Positions 1 to 11,900 of a stretch of DNA of 64,000 nt are shown one piece after another (positions within the stretch are counted from its first letter, which is position 1; every line of letters starts with the position of its first letter). The notes beneath the pieces are model-generated. The model had not been told where the DNA came from. It made no database searches and was given only the letters and a program-made list of their open reading frames with translations. This DNA is from Epichloe hybrida (lineage: Eukaryota > Ascomycota > Sordariomycetes > Hypocreales > Clavicipitaceae). The stretch spans positions 248,001 through 312,000 of the forward strand of contig JAFEKR010000017.1 in assembly GCA_019022495.1 (NCBI GenBank), written 5' to 3'. Position numbers and translations under genes: made by a program.

Positions 1-1969
1 CAGTCAGGCATATACGGACCGGACGTAATAATCCGTAGCCATCATCGGTATTGGTGTCGAAGAAAAGAAGATGTAAGAAAATCGATATTGAATTACGGGA
101 AACTTCGGATGCTCGGGTGTGTCATTGAAACAATGAACAGTGTCTCCTCCGATTCGGGCGTCAAATGACCCTGCCAACAAGTATTATGTATCTACCAACG
201 TCGCATGCCAGATGATGTCGAGGTGGAGCTCGTGGGTTTTCCTGAGAAGCCGGATGGAACGTCACTGCATGCTCAAATTCTCAATGCTCTACATAATCCG
301 TAGTCCGTAGTCCGTAGTCCGTATGTAGTCCATACCTAGAAATTATGCTCTTTTGTGGACGAGGTGCCGGTCTTTCATGTATCTGCGACTGGCAGCGTAA
401 GGAATCGTCTTGTATCTGGCCTTCTTCGTCTTGCAGTCTTGAGTGTGCGAGTGAGTGCCTCCATTGGCTATGGAAGCTGAAACGCATGTTGATCGAATGG
501 ACCAGACCCCTGGCTGTTTGACGTTTGCTATTCTTTCGCTTTGCTGCGTGACGATGTAGGCCAACATCAAGGCATGCCTTTTGTGCCGGGTAATATGTGA
601 AAGTGAAGGAATCGTCAGCTGTGCGCACTGGCCAATCCCAGCCTTATCGTGGCCGTGTTGGCTTGGTTGGGGGCCTGGCTGAGGGGGGGGCCCGAGGGGG
701 TGGTGCCTCATTCGACAACCTGCCAAGTCGGAAAAGTCACCTTGTTCATTGACCACCTCCTTGACAGGAACCCATCGATGCACCCACCGCAACGTTACAT
801 GTACAGCCCCAGCTTTTTCCTCATCCCGGCAAATTTGACGCCAGATCATCGTGGCTTATTATCTGGAACATCTCCATCTGAGCATTTTTTGGCATCCTTA
901 CATACGCCTGGCCCTTGTCCACAACTCATGCCATCTGCACTTCACCATTGGCTCCGCCCCACAATCCCCCAATCCTCCCCATCCTCTGCATCTGCATCTG
1001 TTCTTTGTTGCGGCGCTCTTGATGTGCGACTTTGGGTCTGCTGAATGGCTAGACGAGGGTGACTTGGTATTGATTGCCGGGGCATCAAAAGCTGCATTGA
1101 TTGATCGGCAACAACACCAGATGAAACAACCGCACCAAACGGGAATACGCAACCGCGGACTGACGAAACTACTACTGACCTGACAATTCGTACAACGTGC
1201 CTAGCCGGCTGCAGTTCCATCTTGGTAACAACCAGCTGTCTTCACTGCTCCGAGTCGTGCCCATGCCTTGGTGGTCTGTCTGATTTCTTACCATTGTCCG
1301 CTGGCGTGTATCAGACCGACCAGACGTGACGGTTTTGCTTGTTATGGGTAGGTACTTTGACCACGACCACGACCACATCCTTTTTCTTTCCCTCTCCACA
1401 CAAACTGATAAGACAAAGCTTGCCCCAAGATTGTATCGATACTCGATTAGGTTCCATTCAGTCATCTGGTCCATCATTAGGTGTTCTTGTTGACAACCTC
1501 TCAGGTTCCCATTTGACGTACTTTTCTTGATCGGCCTGTCCGGTGTAGAATCGTCGCTCTAATAATATTGGACTCTCTCTCTTCCCGCTTGCTTGCATGA
1601 ATTCTCAACGCGGCAGTATCGACCAGGCTCTTTACGGATTCTTCCGCTTCCTCATTCCCCTGCTTGGCACTACATTTCACCCCCTTTGAAAAAAAAAAAA
1701 AAACCATTGGCCCTAAACGAAACCACATACTCGATACTAGCTCGGCTTTGTTCCGTTTTGCTTTCCGCGTCTACACAACCTACCAGCCGTCCATTTGGCC
1801 TTTTCTTCGGGCTAGTCAATCTCACGCCGGATCTGGCGACTCATTTATTTTGGCTCAACCCAAAATAGATGCTACCTTGCAACAACTGTCTACCTTCAAC
1901 TCCTCGGAGAAGCCATTTATCTGGACGTCCATTTCCAGGCCATCCTTTTTATACACCATCGTCTTTGAA
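1..1969. other. gene-free upstream region of the hexokinase gene
   Basis: No convincing coding frame was found here: the open frames are short, overlap on both strands and resemble no known protein. The stretch holds a four-copy heptamer repeat (297-324, listed separately), a G-run near 686-703 and an A-run of about 15 near 1688-1703. The 300 bp before the hexokinase ATG are pyrimidine-rich, as is common in fungal promoters and 5' leaders. Confidence 0.6.
297..324. repeat. (TAGTCCG)4-type heptamer tandem repeat
   Basis: About four head-to-tail copies of the heptamer TAGTCCG (one written TCCGTAG by phase) are followed by a degenerate continuation (GTATGTAGTCC). The reverse complement of this array, (CGGACTA)4, recurs at 12731-12758. 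Confidence 0.85.
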
Positions 1970-3738
1970 ATGATGGCCTTCCACAAAGCATTCCTGGCTG
2001 CTATCGTAAAGAGTTTGCTTCGCGGCAAGTCTCTGATACAAGTCATACTGGCTTACTGGGTCAGCCCAGTCGCAGCCAAGGCAAGCAGGGCAAGCAAGGG
2101 AAAGCCATCTAAATCGCTGCAAGAGTTTCTCAAAGAGGCCGAGGCTGCTCAACTCGGCCCCATCAGTGGCGAAGGACTCCAGGAATTGTCCACCGGGTTA
2201 AGGAAACAGTTCGTCGAACGCTTGCAAAAAGATGAACAGTGCATGCTACCCTCTTACAGCCACCAGCTGCCGTTTGGGACCGAGTCTGGAGAATATGTAG
2301 CTTTGGATGTCGGTGGTTCGACGTTGAGAATTGCCATAGTAGCACTGTGTGGCCGTGAGGCTGAGACGGACAAGCAAAATGAAATCGTCAGCATGCACAG
2401 CTATCGAATTGGCAGGGACATTAAAGATCTACAGGGAATGGCATTTTTCGGCTGGATGGCGCGGAAACTTAATGAGACTCTTGCAGAGAGTGGTCTTTAT
2501 GCTCACAGCCTCGAAAAGCCTCTGCCTGTTGCCTGTGCATGGAGCTTTCCAATTGAGTAAGTACTCCGATTTTGCCCTTTACTAAATAGCTACTTTTGGG
2601 TTTGTCTCTTCGATGAATCAATGGTCTAACAGTGTATAGACAAACGTCAATGGGTGGGGGCAAGCTCCTGCCCATGGGGAAAGCATTCTTGGCAGACCAA
2701 GGATTGCTGGGAGCAGATCTTGGTGAAGTCATCAAACAGGCTTGTAAAAACCACGGCCTCCACGTCGAGCTGCGGGCCATTCTGAACGACTCGACTGCTT
2801 GCCTGTTGTCTCGGGCCTATTCCTACACATCCACTCGTTTTGGTCTGATTCTGGGTACCGGCGTCAACCTGGCTGCCTACCTCCCAGTACTGAGCATTGG
2901 CAAGGACAAGTTCGGCGTTCGACCGGACGCATGGCTCAGTGCGGCCAGTCACGTTATTGTTAATACGGAAGTGGGCATGTTTGGCCAAAACATCTTGCCG
3001 CTCACGAGATGGGACAGAGCATTGGCAAAACAGCATCCTCGTCCTGACTTTCAGCCTCTTGAGCACCTCGTCAGCGGCATGTATTTGGGTGAGATTGTTC
3101 GAATCGTTCTTTTAGAGGCTATTGAGACTGCCGGTCTTCTCGATGGTGTTGTGCCTCCCTCGCTGAAGAGCCAATACTCGTTGGGAACCGATACCATCTC
3201 CATGATTGAAAGGTCAGCCATGTTTCCTGCGTTCATCTGTCCCTGTCCTGCTTGTTGGTAGTTTCTTGTTTACTGATGTGTCATTAGCGATACTTCTTCT
3301 GATCTAAAAGGTGCCATCAATATTTTCTCAGAACGCCATCCATCACCACACCAAGCCACCACTTCCGACCTCGCCGCCATCAAGGCCATCTCGTCATTTG
3401 TGTCTGTTCGCTCCAGTGCGCTAGTGGCTGCTTGTGTATACGCGCTATGGGACTTGCGACTGGACTTTGAGCAAGAGTATATTGAACCTCTTCCTGAGTC
3501 GTCGCGTGAGCGCAAGCGCGTCGAAGCCGATATGGAACTACAAAGTACCACTGTTGCATTCAATGGCAGTGTCATCGAGAACTATCCTGGCTACCTAGCC
3601 AGCTGCCAACGCTACCTCAATCAGTTGATTGAGAGCAAAGGAATACCCGACCAACGAACGATTGACCTTGTCCCCGCTAAGGAGAGTTCTTTATTAGGAG
3701 CCGCTGTTGCACTGGCCTGCGTTGAACGCGACAACTGA
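1970..3738 (+). CDS. atypical hexokinase (HxkC/XprF-like), 536 aa
   Basis: Exons 1970-2556, 2640-3212 and 3288-3738; the two introns have GTAAGT and GTCAGC donors and AG acceptors, and the phases match. The hexokinase fold runs from about residue 50: phosphate-1 loop DVGGST (D113), the sugar-binding stretch FPIEQTSMGGGK formed across the first splice, catalytic Asp in LNDST (D246), GTGVN, NTEVG and a C-terminal FNGSV/ENYPG block. Canonical yeast and Aspergillus enzymes have DLGGTN and NTEWGAF at the matching sites, so the active-site loops are altered although the catalytic Asp is kept. The N-terminus carries an extra hydrophobic stretch (residues ~8-36) that could be a membrane or mitochondrial anchor. 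In Aspergillus, atypical hexokinases HxkC and XprF are regulators rather than glycolytic enzymes; that this one is regulatory is inference. ATG at 1970 is directly followed by a second ATG. Confidence 0.85.
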
Positions 3739-4510
3739 TGGTTTTTTAAATTGTTTTGTTGTTCCCTTCTCGGGCAAACGGTTGATATTTGGATGAGCCA
3801 GCGATTTTGAATTCGTCCGGAACGAGTGAGTATAAATACTTGTTGGCCGTGGAACAGATTTGTCTCTTCCTTTTTTTTTTTTTTTCCTGCATGACATGTG
3901 GTGTTACTTGTGATCATCATCGAGTGTGTGGGGATCCAAACGCATCGTAGAACTCGCAGGCCACCATTTCTTCACGTTATGAATTGTGTCAATATTCTCT
4001 TACTTCCGAGAGAGGAGTTTTTGACGCTATCTTCTGTATATACCCCCGAAAAGTCTCAAGATGACGTTGAGCGTTCAGTCTCAGATGATGACATCACACG
4101 CCTCTCCACCTGAATTGCATGGCAGCGAAAACGTGGTGGTCTGATGCTGGTGGGTCCTGGTCGCGTCGCGGGATTTTTTTTGATTGGCAAAGTAGAGTAA
4201 CTTTGGAACACACCTTGAAGCAGCGCACCGAGTGTGTTCCTAAACTTCCAATATCATGTGACTGCCTGCCTTGCTCGCGTTCCTAGCCATCGCGTTCACC
4301 GTTTACCCAATCAGCCCCCCCCCCCCCTTTCTTGGGCACGCGTCTCCTACAATACAATAAACCAGCCATTCGAACATATTGAACTCAGTTGTGCGATCGC
4401 ACCTCTCCAACCAATTCGCGGGTCGTGTGATTTCAAGTATGCATCGACGAGGGCATTAAAAAAAATTTCAACATCCTATCTAGGCGCTCAAGTGAATAAA
4501 GTTGACAGCC
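3739..4510. other. intergenic region, hexokinase to Brc1-like gene
   Basis: No gene is visible. The region contains a T-run (about 3873-3887), a C-run (about 4314-4328) and ordinary mixed sequence. It must hold the hexokinase 3' end and the promoter of the BRCT gene. Confidence 0.6.
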
Positions 4511-7348
4511 ATGGCCGCGCATCCTGGTGTCTTTCACGAATGCGCGATCGCGTTCGTTCCGAGCAATGAGCTCACGCCACATTTCATCAGCGAGGTTCGA
4601 CGACGATACTACCCAAAAATTACTACTCAAGTCATGGTTGACTAACCTTGCTTCTTCAATTCAGTTGGCAAATGTTGTTCAAGACAATGGCGGAGCGGTT
4701 TGCGAACCTCGTCGGAACGGCACGATACCCATTGACAAGGTTACTCACATCGTCTCCAATACCATCAACTTCGAACAATATGTCGAATCGCAGGCAGTCA
4801 TGATCCCCGTGGTATCAGACAAATGGATCAGCAACTCTGTACTCAAACGAAAGACAGCGCAGGTGAGACCATTCTCGCCAGATCCCCGCATGATCTTTCG
4901 TGAGATTGTTGTCACTTGCGCCGACCTGCCACAAATGGACAAGGAGAGCATTCTTGGCGCCACCATGGCTCTAGGTGGGCAGGAATCCAAGGACGCATCG
5001 AGGTTGACGACACATATTTGTGCTCTGAGCATGGATGCGCCAAAGGTAGACGCTGCAGTGCAGAAAGGATTTAAGGGCAAGGTCGTTTTGCCTCACTGGT
5101 AAGTCTTCAACACATGAATCGGGGTTCTATTGGTCGTTTTTTGGGGGGGATTGAGGGGACTAAGTTTTGAACCAAGGTTTGACGCATGCTTTAAACTCGG
5201 CAAGCGAATAGACGAAGGGCCCTACCTGCTGCCCGAACCAGAGATTCTGAAGAAGAGTAGCGCGGATGATGTTGTCATTCCTACGAATGCAAATCTCGTC
5301 GGAGCCACCTCGGTCAACCCAGACTTTCTTCCGCTACCCGTCAACAGCATAAGCGCACGGTCACCGGCGACGGTCTTTCAAGATAAGCGAGTCATGTTGT
5401 CAGCAGACCTGGGCATCACTCCGCGGCTGGTGAAAACGCTCGAGGGTATCATCACAAACGGCGGAGGCAAGATGGTCGATGACGTTGCCTGCTGTGACAC
5501 CTTCATCTGCCAGTTTCGGGATGGTCCCCAGTATATTCACGCAGCCCAAAGTTGTAAAGAGGTCGGTAGTCTGTCATGGTTGTACTCACTCATAGTCAAC
5601 AACCAGTGGCAGAACCCGCTGCACCGCCTGCTGCACTATCCAATTCCGCGAGCAGGCATCCCGGGGTTCAAAGGTCTGAGAATCACAGTGTCCAACTACG
5701 GAGGCGAGGCAAGAATATATCTCGAAAATCTCATCAAAGCCAGCGGCGCAGAATTTACCAAGACCATGAAGGCGGACAATACTCATCTCATTACCGCCCG
5801 CAATTCGAGTGAGAAATGCAAAGCAGCTCCGGAATGGGGTGTCGCGGTTATTAACCATCTCTGGATCGAGGAAAGCTATGCGAAGTGCGAGATCAAGCCG
5901 ATCAATACCCTAAAGTACAACCATTTTCCGCCGAGGACCAACCTGGGTGAAATAATAGGCCAAACGTTTCTGAGCGAGCCCAGCCTGCGTGAACTATACT
6001 ATCCGGGCGGAGAAGAGGCCATGTCCACTGGGGCGAAGAAGAAGCGAAAGATTATGGAGGCTGCCGAGGATAATGCGTATCACAAAGGCCCCGCAGAGGG
6101 ATTGGTTATTGGAACTGATGCGGCCTTTGAAACTATGCCGCATGACGACGAGGAAATTGAGATACCATCATCAGGCACCAAGACCAAGAAGCCAGCAGCT
6201 GTCAAAACACCGGTGCGATCGCGACGCGCTCACTCTGGCAAGGAAAACGAAACGCCATCAGGTGTGTCGACCGGCAGCCGTAGTGCCAAGGCCAAGGCTC
6301 GAGATCTGTTACTACAACACATTGCGCCAGATATCGCCTTGTATGAGAAGGAGAAGAGGAGACAAAGTAAGCCAGGGGCCCCGTGGGGCGGCAAACGAGC
6401 GGCAGACTTGGCGGACCGAGAAAAAGGTAGCGTGACAACAACGAGTCCCAAACATCAGCAAGACGAAGACGAGGAAGACGACACTGGCAAGAGACGACCT
6501 GCAAAAAAATCACGCCCGTCATTGCCGGAAGTAGAGATGCGAATCATCATCACGGGCTTCAACAGATGGGTCGGGGACAGCAACAAAGAGGATCACGATC
6601 GAGTACGTTTAACATTGCATCTCTCTCTCTCTCTCTTTCTCTTATTTTATTTTTTTCCATCCCTGTCAAAGCCCATCTTCTTGTATGCATCAGTGACGCT
6701 AAGATCTGGACCCGTGTTTGACAGAGGGAACTGCGAAACCTCGGTATTCAAATCGTCCAGGAAGGCCAGCCATGCGACTTCCTGGTTGCCCCACAAGTTG
6801 TGCGAACTGTCAAATTTCTCTGTACGCTCGCTCGTGGCGCCCGAGTCCTGTCATCCGACTTTATTGAGACAGTGCTAGAGTCCGGCGAATTACCCGACGT
6901 GAACGACTTCATTTTGAAGGACAAGAGCGCGGAAAGCAAATTTGATTTCGACCTGACACGCTCCGTAGCCCGCGCCAAGGCTAATCGAGGCAAATTGCTG
7001 CGAGGGGTTCCAGTGTACTGCACCGAGAAAGTTCGAAACGGGCCCGATGGCTACCGCTCCGTTGCAGAGGCCAACGGGGCCATATTCAAGCTTTACCGCG
7101 CGCGGAGTGGCACAACCATCAAGCCCACCACCGCAGAGCAAGACGGCTTTGCGAAGCCCGAGCCTGTGTACCTGCTCAGTGGCGAAAGTCCAGAGGAGCA
7201 ACAGTTGTGGGCGAAATTTCGCGACATGGCGCAAAAGGGCCATATGGAGCCGCGAATTGTTGTGCCAGACTGGCTGCTAGATGTAGCCATGGCACAACAA
7301 GTGCGTTTCGACGAGAAGTTCCTAGTCGAGAACTGGAACAAAGTCTAA
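4511..7348 (+). CDS. multi-BRCT genome-stability protein, Brc1/Rtt107-like, 855 aa
   Basis: Exons 4511-4594, 4665-5098, 5177-6602 and 6725-7348. Intron 1 uses a weak GTTCGA donor, chosen because joining at GAG gives a continuous first BRCT repeat (NELTPHFISE then LANVVQDNGGAV); a GACTAAC branch site lies before its acceptor. The protein has four N-terminal BRCT repeats (about residues 1-430; W residues in VSDKWI, VLPHWFD and VINHLWI are typical), a long charged linker with a basic KKKRK cluster (nuclear signal) and two C-terminal BRCTs starting at the IIITGFNRW strand. This 4+2 arrangement is that of S. pombe Brc1 and yeast Rtt107, scaffolds that bind phosphorylated H2A and the Smc5/6 complex at stressed replication forks. 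That role is transferred from the family. Confidence 0.85.
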
Positions 7349-7584
7349 CAGTGACGTGGTTGGCCGGGATGCGCGCCACATGAGCGAAGCATCTGCTGGA
7401 TGGAGCATGGCGTTGATGCGAATTTGGCAGGGGGGTAAATCCGTAGATAAAACTTATGATTTCATTTAGTCTGGAGTGGAATTGCCGGTTGTTCGGTTGC
7501 CTTTTCAAGCATAGGTCGTTGGTTGTATCGTGTACGAATATGGTTATATCGACTGGTGTTGTATTCTTTGATGTGGACATGAGA

Positions 7585-8269
7585 TCAGAAAAACTTGACA
7601 CCGAGTGAGTCGTCAGAGCCGAAAACCTGTGCCTTGCCTTTTTTGACCAGGATGTTCAACGCCTTGAGGAGCACGTCGTGGTCCAAGCCGTGCAATTCTG
7701 CGTTCAGGGGGTCAGCTTTCCAATGCCATGTCCCCCCTCCCTCACTTGGGATGTCCGAGTAAGACGAGAGGATGAAAAGAAAAGAAAAAGCACGTATTTT
7801 CAAAACACACACCTGTTCCCATTGTCCCCTCCCCTTCACTCATTTCGTACACAGTCAACACACTCCCCCTTTGCGCCGTGTCGTCGATATATTTTTCAAT
7901 CAGGGCAGCCCACTCGTCGGGCTTCTTCCAGTACACGAAGACGACATCCTTGCCGGACCCGGACCCGGCGAACTCTGCTCGTCCGTCCTTGCGCATGAAC
8001 TCGAGGACCTCGTGGATGTCGGGGAGACTCAGGCGGCGGCGGAGGCGGGCGTTGTGGAAGAGGTCCGTCTGGGAGGCGGTCGAGACGGAGAGCTTGAAGA
8101 GGCGGTGGTGGCGGGCGTAGGAGAGGATGAGGGCGGACCACTTTGCGAGTTGGGCGTGGCGCGTGGTCAGATTGGGCTGGGGGGTGAAGAAGGGAGGGAA
8201 GTGGTACTCGCGGGGAAAGGGGAAGGTCGAAGCTGGTGCGGATGCGGATGCGGATGCTGATTCTGACAT
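7585..8269 (-). CDS. VPS25: ESCRT-II subunit VPS25, 189 aa
   Basis: Exons (minus strand) 8269-7813 and 7697-7585; intron with GTGTGT donor and GCAG acceptor, phase 1. After a Ser/Ala-rich start the protein shows the VPS25 N-terminal signature (HFPPFFTPQPNLTTR, then AQLAKWSALILSYAR), followed by two winged-helix domains containing LFHNARLRRRLS and, after the splice, ELHGLDHDVLLKALNILVKKGKAQVF. VPS25 is present in two copies in the Y-shaped ESCRT-II complex with VPS22 and VPS36. It recruits ESCRT-III to endosomes for multivesicular body sorting. Its length matches the family (about 180-200 aa). It is divergent from nitrite reductase and shares the 729-bp region between them. Confidence 0.93.
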
Positions 8270-8520
8270 GGTAGAAACGTGATGCGATGTGGGTTGTGAT
8301 TTGTTTGACAAACAAGTGCCTTCCATCTGAATTGTCGATAAACGGCGCTGATAAGAAGGCGACATTCATTTGCTGATGGGTCAACCAATCACGCCACGGA
8401 TGACGCAGCCGCTTTCCCCCTCCCCTCCGCTTATCAGAGTGCTCCACACATGTATCGATAAAATCAAAAGTACGGGGCGGGCTCCCTCGAAAGAAGGTCG
8501 CGATAAACCCACGATAACAA

Positions 8521-8528
8521 CTCCGTGG
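8521..8528 (+). promoter_or_regulatory. putative NirA binding site CTCCGTGG
   Basis: Exact match to CTCCGHGG, the nitrate-specific Zn2Cys6 regulator NirA consensus. It lies directly after two GATA sites (8501 and 8512) and 471 bp before the nitrite reductase ATG. Confidence 0.65.
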
Positions 8529-8565
8529 AAAAACTTGTATTCTCACCCGTCAGCCAAGTCCCTTT

Positions 8566-8573
8566 CTCCGCGG
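8566..8573 (+). promoter_or_regulatory. putative NirA binding site CTCCGCGG
   Basis: Second exact match to CTCCGHGG, 45 bp after the first (start to start) and on the same strand. Confidence 0.65.
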
Positions 8574-8998
8574 CGTCTTGAATAAATGCGCTGATTCGGA
8601 TGATCGCTCTGGAAATGATTGGCCGACCGCACATGCAAACATGCTTTCATCACCCCTGTAAACCTAAACGTGGTCCTGAGCCACGATGCCGGCTTTGATG
8701 TGCGAGACCAAATAGTTTTGTTCCGAGGCTTGCGTTGATCGGATGCGTTCCGGAGATGTTCGCATTGCATCCAGAGGCAGAGAAGAAAAGTCGACCTGAT
8801 ATTTCCTCTCGTGAAATCATGGAGAACCATGATTTTGCACACGTTACCACCTCGCTCGTGTGACCGACCTTGTTCTTTGGGCAGCGGGGCAACCTTTTTC
8901 TCTTCTCTTAATTCAGCGCTTCTTTTTTTTCATTTTCCGGTCTTGTTCGCGTTCGCTGGTTGAGGTGCCGTCCTCGAGGGAATTCGTCTCAGCGTATC

Positions 8999-11900
8999 AT
9001 GATGGCTTTGGAAAAGAAACGAGTCGTGGTGGTGGGTCTGGGGATGGTAGGCATCGCATTCATGCAAGTCGCCTCTTCTTTCTTTTTTTTCTTTTTTTTT
9101 TTCCACTCCAACGCTTGAAAGCTGTGACTGACATTTCTTTGGTGGCCATGTGTGAATGAGTAGAGAGAGACTGTTAAAGTATGACGCCCACGAACATCAA
9201 TACAGCATCACAGTACTCGGGGAGGAGTCACATGTCGCGTACAATCGCGTTGGACTTACAAGTTTCTTTGAGCATCGAAAAGTAGACAACTTGTACATGA
9301 ATCCGCTCGAATGGGTATGTTTTTTCTTTCTTTTCAATCCATGGCTTGGCCTCTTCCCTTCAGCAACCCCTTCCCCCCCAAAGGAAGATGGAGTTGGAAC
9401 GCTCTGACAGTGGTTTCGCATCCTTCCTTGGTAGTACAATGAGCAAGTTAATGCTCCGCTCAACTATCACATCAACACAAAAGTCACGGCCATCGATCCG
9501 GATAACAAGATTGTCACGTGCGAAGGGGGAGTCATTGTCCCCTATGACATTCTCGTGCTCGCCACGGGTTCCCATGCCTCGTTACCTCGGCATACACCCA
9601 ATTTTGATGCCAAGGGCGTATTTGTATATCGAACAATAGACGACTTGGTCAGTCTCATAGACTTTGCTGCACAGAGAAAAGGAACGACAGGATGTGTCGT
9701 TGGCGGGGGTCTTCTCGGTCTCGAAGAGGCCAAGGCCATGATGGACTTGGACAGTTTCAGCAAAGTCAAGCTGATTGAGCGCAACAGATGGGTTTTAAGT
9801 CGGCAGCTAGACCAGGAGGCAGGCACCATGGTTGTCCAACAGGTACAAGAAGAATTGGGCCTCGACGTGCTCCTCAGCAAGCGCGTCGGCAAAATCCAAG
9901 TCGACGAGGATAACAACGTCACGGGCGTGGTGTTCGAGGATGGCGAAGAAACGGCTTGTTCGACCTTGTGCTTTGCCATCGGCATCACGCCCAGAGACGA
10001 GTTGGCTCACGTCTCGGGCTTGGAGTGTGCGGAGCGCGGAGGCGGAATCGTCATCAAGGACGATTTGAGCACCAGCAAAATGGACATTTATGCCATTGGT
10101 GAATGCGCCCGCTGGCAAGGACAGACGTTTGGCCTCATCGCCCCGGGAGTGGAAATGGCCGAGGTCCTGGCGTTCAATCTGACGCAGGCAAAACTTCACG
10201 CACCTCGCGTGTTCAAACGCCCTGATCTCAGCACCAAGCTGAAGCTGCTGGGTGTCCATGTCGCCAGCTTCGGCGACTTCTTCGCTGACAGGGACGGGGC
10301 GAAGCATCTACCGGCTCGCTATGCCAAAAAGATGTCAAACGGCAAAACCGGCACTGCCGCCGTCGCGTCTCGCCCAGAGCAGCATGTCAAGACACTCACG
10401 TACAAGGACCCCTTTCTCAACGTCTACAAGAAATACATCTTTACCGCCGATGGCAAGTATCTGCTGGGAGGCATGATGATCGGCGACACAAACGACTACA
10501 TCAAGGTCGTCCCCCTGGTCAAGAAGATGAAGGAGCTCGACATGCCACCCAGTCAGCTCATCCTCGGAGCCAAGAAGAGTGGCGACGACGGCGGCGACGA
10601 TGTCCCCGACGACACGCAAATCTGCTCCTGTCACAACGTCACCAAGGGCGATGTTGTCCGCAAAGTAAAGGACGGGTCCTGCGAGGACCTCGCGGCCATC
10701 AAGACGTGCACAAAGGCCGGCACTGGTTGCGGTGGGTGCATGCCTCTCGTGACGACCATCTTCAACAAGACCATGACGTCCATGGGCAACGAGGTGAAGA
10801 ACTACCTCTGCTCCCACTTCAACCTTTCCCGTGCGGAGCTGTTCCACGTCGTCATGGTCAAGCGACTCGAGTCGCTGCCCGACGTGATGCGCGAGGCGGG
10901 CAACGACAGGGACAGCTCAGGCTGTGAAGTGTGCAAGCCTGCCGTGGCGAGCATCTTTGCCTCACTGTGGAACAAGCACGTCATGGCCAAGACGACCCAT
11001 GGCCTGCAGGACACAAACGACAGGTACCTGGGGAATATCCAGCGCAACGGCACCTACTCTGTTGTCCCGCGGGTGCCCGGCGGTGAAATCACGCCCGACA
11101 AGCTCCTTGCCATCGGCCAGGTGGCCAAACAGTACAACCTGTATACCAAGATCACGGGAGGTCAGCGTATCGACCTCTTTGGTGCCAGGAAGCAAGACCT
11201 CGTCGATATCTGGAGAAAGCTCGTCGCCGCGGGCATGGAGTCGGGCCACGCGTACGCCAAGTCCCTCCGCACGGTCAAGAGCTGCGTCGGCACGACATGG
11301 TGTCGATTCGGAATCGGCGACAGCGTAGGCATGGCGGTGCGCCTGGAAGAGCGGTACAAGGGCATACGGGCACCGCACAAGATCAAAGGTGGTGTGAGCG
11401 GCTGCGTGAGGGAATGTGCCGAAGCACAGAACAAGGAGTATGTGGTTTTTTTTTCCCCCTTTCCCTCCCCCCTTTTTTTTTAGTTTTTTTTTAGTTTCAC
11501 TGCAAACGTCTCTTGCCCAGACCAAGAAGAAAAGAAAGAAACGGGAAAGCTGACGGTCTGACACGAGTCTGCCAGCTTCGGCCTCATCGCCACGGAAAGA
11601 GGCTTCAACGTCTTCGTCGCCGGCAACGGGGGCGCCAAACCCAAACACTCGGAGCTCCTGGCCACGGACATCCCTCCCGCAGACGTGGTGCCCATCCTCG
11701 ACCGATACCTCATGTTCTACATGCGCACGGCGGACAAGCTCCAGCGCACGGCTCGCTGGCTGGAATCGCTCCCCGGCGGCATCAAGTACCTCCGGGAGGT
11801 GGTCCTCCAAGACAAGCTCGGCATCTGCGCGTCGCTGGAGTCGCAGATGGAGGAGCTCGTGGCAAGCTACTTTGACGAATGGGCCGAGGCCATCAAGGAC

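Larger units (their letters stand above)
8270..8998. promoter_or_regulatory. divergent promoter VPS25 / nitrite reductase with nitrogen-control sites
   Basis: This 729-bp region between two start codons carries HGATAR motifs (AreA/NIT2-type GATA sites) near 8336, 8349, 8430 (reverse), 8456, 8501 and 8512, a CCAAT box at 8385-8389, and two exact matches to the Aspergillus nidulans NirA consensus CTCCGHGG at 8521-8528 and 8566-8573. Nitrate-assimilation genes in fungi need joint AreA and NirA binding. The clustering within 240 bp fits nitrate-induced, ammonium-repressed control of the nitrite reductase gene. Confidence 0.75.

Noticed and set aside
4595..4630. Donor GTCATG at 4631 for intron 1 of the Brc1-like gene
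   Set aside because: It would leave a 34-bp intron and break the first BRCT repeat. The GTTCGA donor at 4595 gives a 70-bp intron and a continuous domain.
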